A stretch of DNA of 64,000 bases from Brachynemurus nebulosus (taxonomy: Eukaryota > Arthropoda > Insecta > Neuroptera > Myrmeleontidae): NCBI GenBank assembly GCA_035578155.1, contig JAPWDM010000001.1:161545498-161609497 (forward strand), in the 5' to 3' direction. Both the position numbers and the translations under genes were made by a program. This document shows, in pieces, positions 23,738 through 35,204 of this stretch (position 1 is its first letter; each line of letters starts with the position of its first letter). The notes beneath the pieces are model-generated. The model saw only the letters and a program-made list of their open reading frames with translations, was not told the DNA's origin and ran no database searches.

Positions 23738-25228
23738 GAAAGTTTAAAGAACGGATATTAAACTCCATTATCATTATTATATATTTTTACCTAGAACGCA
23801 ACGTAGCGTTTTCGGATTAAAAGTCCCAGAGGAAAATAAAATGAAAATAGTATAAATATTTTATGAAATATAATTTAGAATAAAATATTAATTAAGGATA
23901 CTTTTAATCGTGAATATGTTTTCGAAGAACATAATTTAAGGTAGCTACAACAAAGAATGTTTAGAGAGAGAGAAGAAAATCTCGTATTCTTAATAGAATA
24001 GAAAAAAGATTACCATAAAAAACCAATATTGTTTGAAAAACAGTTTATAAAACAGCAAATAAAACTTAATTTAAACTTTCCGTCCTATGGTTGAAGATAT
24101 GTAATACAATGAAGAAATAAACATAAGAAAAGTATAAAAGCACAACTAACTAAAGCACAACGAAGGTATAGAGATACGACCAATATACGCGTGTAAGTAA
24201 AAACAATAATAAAACTGAAATTGGTGGATTAACTTCTTTAACTGAATTTAAAACCTGCTCTAAATTACAAAAGTGAACTTTGCGAAAAGAACTGAAACAG
24301 TCAGTAGGGGAAAGTTGCCGCATACTGTGACAAGCTTGTAACATGAAAGTTGTAACAAGAAAAATATCTTATTAACTTCCCATTGGATCCGATTTTACGA
24401 ATCGCTAATTTACACATATCTCCACATTTCAAGGTCACGAGAACCCGAATTCATCGTTTTAGCGTGATGTCGGTGTGTGCGTTCGTTAGTTCGTTGGTTC
24501 GTTCGGTCGTGAATTTTCTTTCTTTTCTCTGGATTAATTTCATTAGATGCGTAATTAAAAAATGAAGACCGGATAAAGTTTTCAGTAAATTCGGATTAGT
24601 CTTTTGTTTTCTGTAATAAAAAAACGAAATTAAAAACTTTTTGTGGAAAATTTTTCCTTTTTCATATCTCTGTTTGAGGAGGGATGGAGTCTCCCACGGG
24701 ATACACGAGGCTAAGCCCTCCAGTGAGGTGCAAGGGGCAAAGCCCCTGTCGGGGATTCGGGGGGGGGGGGAGAAGCCCCTAAAATGAAAAAAAATTATTT
24801 ATTTACAGTAGTCTCTTTAGTCTTTAAGGCCATCCAATGGGAAGTTGACAGTATGGGTAGACCTGTCCCCCCAAATTTTTTCTTCATTGATATATTTGTT
24901 GTATTCATTTTTGTATGGAATGCTCCATCGAATGTATGTAATGCTGCCGAATTTGTACCACAATTGTAAGTGCCATAGTTCAAATATGTTTACATGGTAA
25001 AGTGTAAAAATCAAAAAATCAATAGGGTGCCAAAATATGTAGTAATTAAATTATAGCAAGTACATAAACTTTCGACTTTGCGAAAGCCCTGGAAACGATA
25101 TAAGACATTAAATATTTTTTCTTTCCAACTATGCCGTAAAATATACAAATAAACAACAGGAGCGCTGTGAAGAAAAACTAATCACTCTTTTAGAGATTTT
25201 TACATTTATTCGTTTAACACCTTGACCG
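23738..25228. other. AT-rich DNA with a GC-rich repeat patch
   Basis: No gene recognised. 24664-24783 is unusually GC-rich (AAGCCCTCC, GGGGCAAAGCCCCTGTCGGG, a run of G) and looks like part of a repeat with alternating CCCC/GGGG blocks. The frames over 24784-25014 on both strands overlap and have no recognisable protein character. Confidence 0.35.
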
Positions 25229-25372
25229 TCGCTGACGTCGTACGACGTCAAGTGAAACCTTACTAACTCAGACACCACGTCGAAGGACTCAACAATTCCA
25301 TAAAAGGTGTGTTAGCTGTCAAAAGAGTGTACCAGTTGGGAGTTTTGTCATTATAGGTTATGACCGTCAAGA
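25229..25372. repeat. Dispersed repeat with an 18-bp palindrome
   Basis: 25233-25250 is the perfect palindrome TGACGTCGTACGACGTCA. The block through 25372 (AAGTGAAACCTTACTAACTC, ACCACGTC, GTACCAGTTGG) is an inverted relative of 2985-3102 in the centre of the 1887-3744 foldback. The CRE-like TGACGTCA halves are probably incidental to the repeat. Confidence 0.6.
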
Positions 25373-25394
25373 TATTAATAAATTATTATAAGTT

Positions 25395-25815
25395 AACAAA
25401 TTACCACATTTATAACATCAATATTATAATACTAGTGGGAACGTTGTGAACGTTATAAAGACGTTACATTGTTTTGTTCAGTTACAAAACAAATTATATG
25501 AAATTCAACAAATAGTGGAAGCGCTATGTATATAATATTTTTAACGGATTCACAGCGCTGCCATGATTTAAAATATCTTATGAGATCTTACGTTAAAATT
25601 CCATTTTATAAGATTTTTGTCAGTATAGTTGAAAAACACCTAATTTATAGCTAATTTTTCATACTTTAAGTTATAGGCTAGCCTAAGGTAAACCTAAAAC
25701 CGTCCATTTTGTTTTCAATATTCTCTAGAAAACAATAAGGACACCTGTTTTATATCTAGTGATTTTTGGGGATCTTTTATTTTAAATTTCTATTTAGGGA
25801 ACGGTTAGTTTTATG
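25395..25815 (+). repeat. Dispersed repeat, copy 2 (first at 11765-12255)
   Basis: Same-orientation relative of 11765-12255. Shared phrases are ACTAGTGGGAACGTTG, AGTGGAAGCGCTATG, CACAGCGCTGCCAT and TTTTTGTCAGTATAGTTG. It sits just downstream of the 25229-25372 repeat; the two may form one composite unit here. Confidence 0.6.
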
Positions 25816-26960
25816 GAAGTGCCACGAACTCTTCATTTGAACTTCCCAAGTAACTTTGACGGAATTGTCGATTTTGTTAAAGGGGGGGGGGGTCAGGTGG
25901 GTCAATTGCCCGGGGGCCCGGAGCCTCTGTTAGGAGCCCGAACAAAGTGAGAGAACGTTTGTTTTGATCCTTTTGCTTTCAACTATATTTTTGGCGGAGA
26001 AATGTTTGAAAACGTTTTGTTGCGCTCGGAAGCCCGTCATTTCTCTCGCCGACCTTGGGTATTGGTTTGTTTCATCAACCTTGGGTAATAAACTGTTCTT
26101 AGGCTGGATTCACAACAGAACTTTGTCTAAAAAGAGCAATTAATCCCTAGTTATCAGGACCGCATTGGTTATAAAATTTAACTGTATTACTTGAGCCAAA
26201 CTCAAATCAAAGAGCATCATTATTTGTGAACACAATAAAATACAAGTAGATATTGGTTTTGTACAAAAAAATTTTAATACATCTTTTAATAATAATCTGT
26301 CTTTTATAAAATACATAAACGACGAGGATGATTGTAAAATTTTAATTTAATATAGTTTTATATTTATCCGGACAGGGATCGTCACTTTAAGGGAACTGGA
26401 ATAATAAAAAATGTGCCAGTTCAAAAATACCAATGTTTTTCTTTTTTTTTAAACGCATAAACTTATCACATTCAAGTAACATAACCTACAAAACACTAAC
26501 CAGACAAGGAAGAAGTTACAGATGTACAATTACGAAACTATACATCAACATAATCCAAAAGTTGATCTTATAGTTACAACTTTACCCTATCAGCGTAAAG
26601 TTTTCGGGTATGATATGGAATAGCAAAAATATCTGAACATAATATATCATACATATATTTTATTTTATTAAAATATGTTTTGTGGTTCAATTTTATTCTT
26701 CAGTTCAGCCCTTTTTGGATGAAATAAATAATTCCAGTAAATATGTAATATATTATTTACTGGAAGTTACGATTTACTTTGTCTCATAAAATTTATTTAT
26801 TATCAATTAAAGATGGTATACTTTAAAAAAAGACATTTTTTTATAAGCATAAAATTTAATTAGATCATTTAGAAAACATTTTCCCATGTATGGAACTTGT
26901 TATCTCAGTATTCGATCCGATTCTAATATTTTTACATTTTATTTTCAATATAGAACTGGT
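25816..26960. other. Repeat-derived GC-rich patch then AT-rich DNA
   Basis: 25880-26050 contains a G-run, CCCGGGGGCCCGGAGCC and CAAAGTGAGAGAACGTTTG. The last phrase recurs as AAGAGTGAAAGAACGTTTT at 57912-57940, so this is probably a dispersed repeat. 26050-26960 holds nothing I recognise. Confidence 0.35.
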
Positions 26961-27862
26961 ACCGTAAAGCCGTTTAGACCCGGACAGGGGTCTAGACCCG
27001 GACACTTTGCACTAATCTTCAAAGTAAATAATTTCTACATTAACCTGCAACAATAAACATTTGTTCTTGACGTCACTAGAGAGAGAAAAACATCCACTAA
27101 ACAGCTGTATGAATAAAAACTACGGATTTCAACATTTACTATCTCATTTTACAGGATTACTATTCTACAGTTTTTCAAAGAAATAAAATGTGTGTCTAAC
27201 TTAGACATGTAATTTTCGTCATAACTGTCATATTGTTTTAGTTTTGATATGTATGTGTTCAGAATTTTATCGCGCATCATTTAATGATGTTTGAAGTTAT
27301 ATTCGATGTATATATAAAAAAAATATATGCTATATATGTATATCCGTTTAGACCCGGACACATCAGTTTATTACACTATGGCCACGATTTGCACCAGCTG
27401 TAACTCCCACTATCCATACGTTAATATTCCCCCCAGAATTACGCGGTTTATCCCTCCTTCTGGTGTCATATCGTATGTTTACTTCATCGAGTGGCATACT
27501 ATGCATTTCCCCGTCTCCCTTCCACAGAATATTTTGAAGTCTTTGACAGGTTCAAAGACATCAGACGATATAAAACACTGTCCTAAACCCGACGGGCGAG
27601 GTTAGTTTGCATGTTATTACATTATTTAAGTAAGTGTCCGGGTCAAGACCGATTTAGGGTATAAACCCGGATACTTACTAATTATTTTAATTTTTTTTAA
27701 TTTTTACTTATAATGAAACAAATGAGTTAGGGATATAACAAATAATATACACTCTGTCTAATGGTAATACTTTTATTGGTGATATCTATGAAGGAAACAT
27801 GTATAAACATAAGATTATATCAAAAAATGTAAAAAATGTCCGGGTCTAGACGGTTTTACGGT
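26961..27862. mobile_element. TIR element with CTAGACCCGGACA motifs, copy 1
   Basis: The ends are inverted: ACCGTAAAGCCGTTTAGACC on the left and, reading the complement of the right, ACCGTAAAACCGTCTAGACC. The motif (C/T)TAGACCCGGACA or its complement recurs at 26990, 27350, 27630-27665 and 27838. A second copy (50761-53296) is nearly collinear but carries a 1647-bp insertion. I see no clear target duplication. The interior includes a coding-like stretch on the minus strand (27363-27605). Confidence 0.8.
27363..27605 (-). pseudogene. Coding-like fragment conserved between element copies
   Basis: Minus-strand translation of this stretch and of its counterpart near 52800-53025 gives a shared segment (GLGQCFISSDVFEPVK, then FCG). 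In copy 2 it is an open frame of about 60 residues (52843-53025). In this copy in-frame stops and a frame change break it further down. I do not recognise the protein. It could be a captured gene piece, a decayed transposase part or coincidence; conserved spacing is expected simply because the copies are homologous. Confidence 0.25.
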
Positions 27863-28396
27863 ATATTATCTATGTTATTTAGCAACATTGTAACTGTAAC
27901 TGCTACGTAAAACATTTAATAGAGTTGTAAATTCTAATATCTCTATCGGAAAAACTATAAAATCTGATTAATGTAGACGCTGAAAGCTACCTGTATCTAC
28001 ATTTTAGTAAACGCTAAAGCTTTATGAAACACCTTTATTAAATATCTTTGCGTTTTACTGTAGGTATTAGATTTACATTAAGCACAAAGAATAAATAAAT
28101 GTCAACATAGTATGTGTTCGTATTTTCGTCGTAATAATTATTGCGGCAAGGAAAATGATTTGTATTTTTGCCCATAATGAAACGCTAGGAAAATTAATTA
28201 TAATTCTTATAGGCAAAAAATTGAAAACTCAAAATTTGAATAAATTTAACATTTTTGAAATTGTTGTGCCATGAGAATCTATAATACCGTCTAGCTCTTC
28301 AAAACATTTCGGATCCAAGTTGAGGAAACAGCAACACATGCTTAGTTGTTTGTTATTATTTAACTTTAGGATAAACTATAGTTGTTCTCCGTTCGT
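27863..28396. other. AT-rich DNA, no gene seen
   Basis: Nothing recognised. Confidence 0.4.
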
Positions 28397-28397
28397 T

Positions 28398-28460
28398 GCA
28401 TTAAACTGGGTCCCAAATGCTTTGCTGAGCCGCACGGTGTCCCAAATTTCTGGAGAAATC
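28398..28460 (+). pseudogene. Possible LTR-retrotransposon RNase H end fragment
   Basis: The frame here reads ALNWVPNALLSRTVSQIS, which resembles the conserved 'LNxVxDALSR' segment closing the RNase H domain of gypsy-type pol proteins. Only this short stretch matches and no other pol motif is found around it. It may be a small relic or a chance similarity. Confidence 0.25.
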
Positions 28461-28757
28461 GTGAAGGTTGTTTGTGCTTTGAGTTATGCAATTTTTGTGG
28501 GCTAAATATTAAAATTTGAATTGTAGAAATGCATCTAAACCCTAAATTTAATACAAATTACGAAAAAAATTTTACTTTTCCAGACACAGAATAAATCCTT
28601 AAAATCTCATTTTGTTTACTTTTCAGTTACCAAAAAAAAAAAAAAATTCTCGAAGAGTAGTCTGATTTTTTGTTACGTTAGCTGGCTTTAACCAGCTTTA
28701 GTACAATAACTCAAATGGTATTAAAAAACGTCCACTTAAATTAAAAAATATGCTTAC

Positions 28758-28813
28758 CGTTTCCTCGAACTGTCCTGGCTCCTTCATACCATTTCTCAAA
28801 TCACTGCGTCCAC
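28758..28813 (-). CDS. Candidate 56-nt internal exon of an unidentified host gene
   Basis: On the minus strand a T-rich acceptor (TTTGAATTTGTTTCAG) precedes 56 nt that end at ACG|GTAAGC, a strong donor. GC is 28 of 56, well above the surrounding AT-rich DNA. Two frames close quickly. The third (two leading bases, then 18 whole codons) is open and reads GRSDLRNGMKEPGQFEET, a hydrophilic peptide I cannot assign. Phase would be 2 bases in, 0 out. The exon sits outside every repeat I recognise. If real, it belongs to a minus-strand gene with very large introns, which would make much of this window intronic. A single exon cannot establish the gene. Confidence 0.5.
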
Positions 28814-29147
28814 CTGAAACAAATTCAAAATAAACATTAAATTAAATCGTTACTAACAATTAGTGAATAAATTAAATACTAATTAATTGTTAGTTAAAAT
28901 TTTATTGAATTAATTTCACCATTAATCACCATAAGAATGAGATATCTATCTACACATTAGATAGTAATTTTTTTGGCCCAAATATTAAAGGGACTACAAC
29001 TAATAACTTGATGATGTTCAGTAACGCCTTACAGTTTGCTCCACCAAAACTGGTATAGTAAGAACTCAGTTATTAAAAACTCTAACATTCTGCGATAGAA
29101 TATCGCGAGCACAGATAGTTTAATTAAAAACAAAATAATTGAAACAA
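28814..29147. other. AT-rich DNA, no gene seen
   Basis: Only the polypyrimidine stretch next to the exon candidate is notable. Confidence 0.4.
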
Positions 29148-29440
29148 TTTTCAGTACAGAAAATATCCACTTTTTTAACACTCCAAGAAGTGCAATAAAA
29201 CATCAAGTGAGAGGGTCGAACCACGTATCGCGTACACACGTACACTACTTTCTTAAGTATTTGTATGTTTGTATTAAGATCACTTGCTCCTCATAGATGG
29301 TCCGTGTGCTTTAGCCTTGAAAATTATAAAAAGTTACGTCAAAATACATCTTCTATAGATCATCACAGTAACTTCAACAACTGCAACTCAAGACGGGAAG
29401 GGAACATTTTGTTCCACTTTTTGGAGTTCCACTGTAATTA
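29148..29440. repeat. Dispersed repeat, inverted relative of 2400-2935
   Basis: 29148-29225 (CCAAGAAGTGCAATAAAACA, CAAGTGAGAGGGTC) is the inverted counterpart of 2862-2935. 29363-29437 (CAACAACTGCAACTCAAGAC, GGAACATTTTGTTCCAC) is that of 2400-2480. Order is kept but the spacing differs (about 140 versus 375 bp). The family is therefore separate from the foldback arms that enclose it at 1887-3744. Confidence 0.6.
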
Positions 29441-30514
29441 ATTCTTCAATGGAACTTAAATTATACTGTAAGAGGGTGGAAAAATTGTGCTTTTTCTTTC
29501 GTATTGTAAGTACAGTAAAATAATAAGCTGTGTAGGTAACTTTATCACCAACTGTCAATTTCACAAAAGAATAGTTCCGTATTCTATTTAAAATTTTTGT
29601 GATAATATTAAAATTTTGTAAAAGGGTACATTCGAGTAAGAAATAAATTTTCCTTTTATATTATAATAATTATTAATTACATACTTAAACGCAACCGTTG
29701 GACTGACTGTATCGGTAAGTATAAAAAGGAGAAGGTCTTCTAACAAGATGAGATGAAAGAAATAATTGCTGAAATCAGCAATTCTAAGCCAATTCTACAA
29801 ATGGCGGTACATAAATACCGATTTAATTATATAGAGAGATTTTGGTAGAATTAACAAGAAATTTCTTTGCTTACATTGCATTAATGTAATGTTAGATATA
29901 CATAAGTATATACCGTTTACAAAAAGATAAAAGGTATTGTTAGAAAAATAGTTTGTTCTACAAATTTTTGTAAAGCAAGTAAACTACGATAGGTGCGAAA
30001 TATAAGTTTGGTTAAACTAGATACATAAAATATTTCTGTGAACTAGAGAAGTCAAATTAATGTCATGTAACGAATTAATAAAATTCTATGCAGGTTAATA
30101 ACTTTTTTTCCCTTTAAGGGGGTATTTTAGTCTAGACGGTAAAATTTTAAGCGTTTTTCCAGATTTTTTATCGGTTTTTATCAGTTTTTTTATTAACATT
30201 TGAAAAGTACAAAAAACTAAAAAAAAAGTCAGAATTAAAGTCAGAAAAAAAGTCAGTAAAATCAAAAAGTAAAAGCAAAAAAAAGTACAAGCCGACAAAC
30301 TAGGGACTCAAAAAAAGCTACTCCTGGTTGACATGATTTCGACTACCTCGGTGATCCGAAACATAAAATCTTAGTGAATTCTTAAAGAGTAAGGATGTCA
30401 TTTTTGCTGGACGGGAGCGATTTGAAAAAAAAAAAACTTGGTCAAATGGCGTCCATGTAAAAAAAAAGTTTTTTTTTCGATGGTTTTTTCAGTTTTGAAA
30501 ATTTTTTAAAAATA
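29441..30514. other. AT-rich DNA, no gene seen
   Basis: Oligo-A/T rich. A low-complexity minus frame at 30095-30298 (Phe/Leu rich) is not a gene. 30420-30500 contains poly-A and poly-T runs. Confidence 0.4.
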
Positions 30515-31117
30515 GATGGTGGATCAAATTTAAACCGGACTTTAATTAAAACTTTTTATTAAGTGATTATTTTGTTAAACAAACAGCATATTATTTTTCT
30601 GTATACATTCCTTTTCTATTAATGCATTTTTGCCATCGAATCGCCATCGAAGTTTGTTAATTGCGTCACCAAAGAAAGAAGAAGGACGTGTACGTAATCA
30701 GTTGCACACGAACTGCTGTACTGTCAACTGTGTTCTATGGCTGTACTTGTCCGTTAGTCTCAAAATGTTGTCTTCCCAGCGCGTTTTTGAGCTGGCCAAA
30801 CATGTGATAATCACACGGTGAGAGGTCTGGACTGTATGGTGGGTGTTCGAGAACAGTCCAATACATTTTGGTTAATTTTTGTTGGACGTTTTGAGACTAA
30901 CGAGTAACGTACAAGTAGAGCAGTTAGTGTGCAATACTGGTTACGTACACGTCCTTCTTCTTTCTTTGGTGACGGAACTAACAAACTTCCGATTCGATGG
31001 TAAAAATGCATTAATAGAAAAGGAATGTCTACAAAAAAATAATTTGTTGTTTGCTTAATAAAATAGTCACTTAATAAAAAGTTATAATTAAAGGTCGGTT
31101 TAAATTTGATTCACTCT
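30515..31117. mobile_element. Head-to-head mariner-derived foldback
   Basis: TA flanks both ends (30513-30514, 31118-31119). The termini are inverted: GATGGTGGATCAAATTTAAA on the left and, from the right, AGAGTGAATCAAATTTAAAC. The left arm (30515-30770) and right arm (30885-31117) are both copies of the 3' part of a mariner-like element facing each other, separated by a unique 114-bp centre. The transposase relic is read on the minus strand through the left arm and centre. This looks like an inversion-duplication of one element end that created a MITE-like foldback. Confidence 0.75.
30591..30887 (-). pseudogene. Mariner-like transposase, broken C-terminal third
   Basis: In one minus-strand frame the segment from 30884 reads KLTKMYWTVLEHPPYSPDLS, then PCDYHMFGQLKNAL. 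HPPYSPDL..D is the conserved mariner region around the last catalytic Asp. 74 codons further on, the same frame reads RWQKCINRKGMYTEK and stops at 30591-30593, matching the usual RW..C....G.Y C-terminus. At least three in-frame stops lie between. The N-terminal DNA-binding region and first catalytic residues are absent. A second, inverted and also broken copy of the C-terminal part lies on the plus strand at about 30888-31042. Confidence 0.8.
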
Positions 31118-31517
31118 TAAAAAACGAATTTTTGAAAAACCTTTCGTTGAACGAATTTTGAATATATTTAGAAACTCTGCACAAAATTTCAAAGCAATCG
31201 GTCCACTAGGATTTGAGATATCATGTCAATTGTTTCAAAAAACACAGTTCAAGAAAAACGAATTTAAAATGTGAAATCTTGTTTCGGGCAGTCTGAGTCA
31301 TTTATGGTGTGTTATACTTACATTTTTTTACTTGCCTCGCATAATGTGTTATCCTCTAAACTTTAAAAACATGTAAAAAAAACTAATCGATTTTTTTGAA
31401 TACCTAGCAGAATACCTCTAAATAACGAGGAAAAATGTGAACCTGTATTTAAAAGAACGTAATTAGATATTTAGTTTACAGTTTACGTTGTGTTTACATG
31501 CCCTCATAGACCAAATA

Positions 31518-33277
<1,760 letters not shown>

Positions 33278-33685
33278 CACTTTGAAATGAAGGGCAAAGG
33301 GGAAAAACGATCATAGTCACAAAAAGTAAAAAATGCCAAAATTGACCCCGTGCTAATATTACACGTTAAAATCAAACATAGTCCGTGATATGCAGGGGAA
33401 GAACAAATTTTTTTGCTGAAAAATGCGCATATAATACATGATTCAATGTCAAATTTCGCGAAAACGGCTAGCCGTTTATTTTCTGCTGGCATAGCGTCTT
33501 CTAGCTTACTATATTAGTAATAACCACCGAAAGTTTGAACCAGATCCTGTGTATGGTTTTCAAGCAAAAAATTTTTATGTTAAAGAATGCACGTTTCACA
33601 CTTTAAGCTTTAAAAACGCTCCCCTGAAAAATTTACTTTTTGTGACTGTGATTTTTTTCCCCTGTACCCTTCAAATGTCAAAAAA
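33278..33685. mobile_element. Foldback-like inverted repeat
   Basis: TTTGAAATGAAGGGCAAAGG with GTCACAAAAAGTAAA (33280-33330) is complemented by TTTACTTTTTGTGACTGTG and CCCTTCAAATG (33628-33680). The arms are about 55 bp. No clear target duplication. Confidence 0.5.
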
Positions 33686-34418
33686 GATTTTATTCGAGAA
33701 TTTTTTTCTACGTAACGAATAATGCAGTCAATGGAAAAAACGTTTTAGAGTATTTTATACATAACTTGGGGTACACAAAATAATTTTTTCCCCCAATTTA
33801 CAAAACAAAATAGCGGTGCGGGCGCAGGTCGAACATACACGCTTTTTTCGAAGAGATTCATGGCGGAAGGCCGAAAATTTTGTTTATAAAAAATACATTT
33901 GTTAACGAATTTCAAAAGTCTTTTGTAGAGATGTCGATTCTCCAAGAAAAAGATCGATTTTTGGATCGATTTAAATCGAAATTAAAAAAATCGATTAAAA
34001 AAAAATCGGCTAAAAAAGAATCGATTCTGTAAGATCGATCTAAAAAATCGAAATTTTGAAAAGTTTAGTAAAATTAGCTGATAATTTTTGTTAAGGGATT
34101 TAATTGATAGTACATGGGGAATATCGTGTAAAAACGCCTTACATTATACTTATGAAGGCGATGAGTTAACTTTTCAATTATAATTATAGCAAATAAACGA
34201 AACAAACAACGAAATTGAATATGTAGGAAGAATACCATGGAATGAACCAAATTTATTCAAAAATTTCAAACAAACTGACAAAAAAATGTTTTCTAAATAA
34301 ATCGCTTATATGGGAAAGGGATGGTTTGCCAGATAGGTGGTCTTGCTTTCTTTTGTATTAATAATCTTCATAGTAGTACTTAATATATATTATACTGTAT
34401 AAGTGTATACAATATACA

Positions 34419-34824
34419 AGTTATGAACTACAATATAGCCATTTAACAATATCTTCATATTACACTAAATTCAACATTAGCATACGTGACAAACAACAAG
34501 TATAATTTCAAGTGAAAGGAAAGTCCAACTTCTGACCTATATTCATTAAGTATATCCGCAGGACACACGACCAATGTCATTCCAGAAAGTAACAGGAAAT
34601 TCAACCGTATATAAGTCACGATACAAATGGGCCAAACAACAGTCGTTCAACACACACTTTACCGAAGTCAACTACTTTGCCGGATAATTGACTCGATCAC
34701 CGCGCGGTGATAAAGTAAATTATTTTATTTCAAATTATATTGTAAAAAATTGTATTCTTGTAAAAATTTGTATTTTGTGAAATAAAATTTTTTTTAAACA
34801 TAAACTTCTGCCGAGTTTATATTT
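34419..34824 (+). repeat. 5' LTR of the errantivirus (406 bp)
   Basis: Begins AGTTATGAAC and ends TTTATATTT. It matches 41654-42059 base for base in my comparison. It contains a TATA box (34608-34614) and AATAAA (34781-34786). The final T is shared with the primer-binding site; the exact end was set from the TACA duplication outside the 3' copy. Confidence 0.92.
34608..34614 (+). promoter_or_regulatory. TATA box in the 5' LTR
   Basis: TATATAA sits about 190 bp into the LTR. About 30 bp downstream is AACAACAGTCGTTCAAC, a plausible start region. The identical motif is at 41843-41849 in the 3' LTR. Confidence 0.55.
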
Positions 34825-34841
34825 GGCGCAGCCGGTAGGAT
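34824..34841 (+). other. Primer-binding site, tRNA-Ser type
   Basis: TGGCGCAGCCGGTAGGAT is the complement of the last 15 bases of the common insect tRNA-Ser 3' end (ATCCTACCGGCTGCG) plus CCA. It overlaps the last LTR base. A tRNA-Ser primer is the usage reported for the 17.6/297/ZAM branch, rather than tRNA-Lys as in gypsy itself; that comparison is from memory. Confidence 0.85.
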
Positions 34842-35166
34842 AGTGCAGGAAAATTTCGTAAACCTCCACTATCTAAGCGCTCATCGTAAAGTTAACGCGA
34901 CAGTTAAACTACGAGTGTCTTTTAAGACTTTGGAGCCGAACCTACAAACCAAACAAATAAAATATACAACTCGACTGGAACACCAACAGTGGTTTGGAGC
35001 AACATATTCCTGGACAACGACATTCTCGACGGCTTATCGAGAAGTAATGGCGATACATCAATTCACGACGGTTTATCGTGAAAAAGGTCGACTTCGCTCA
35101 GTCAACGTCTAGAACTGCACGTACGCTGGTTCAACTGGATATGTGGAAATCATCAGTTCTATTGTT

Positions 35167-35172
35167 GTAAGT
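35167..35172 (+). promoter_or_regulatory. Putative env splice donor
   Basis: GTAAGT, a full consensus donor, lies 38 bases before the gag start. An ATG at 35141 opens a short frame that runs 26 nt to this donor. Joined to the acceptor at 40067-40068 this frame stays in phase with env. Its few codons are rich in hydrophobic residues, as a signal-peptide start would be. This matches the known expression of errantivirus env from a spliced subgenomic RNA; the site itself is predicted. Confidence 0.65.
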
Positions 35173-35204
35173 CTTTACTTTCCTATATTATTGCATGATT
35201 TCCG

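Noticed and set aside
24784..25014. Overlapping frames on both strands
   Set aside because: They lie next to a GC-rich repeat patch, lack domains, and contradict one another.
34843..35112. 89-codon frame in the errantivirus leader
   Set aside because: It starts at GTG, not ATG, lies in the untranslated leader after the primer site and matches nothing.
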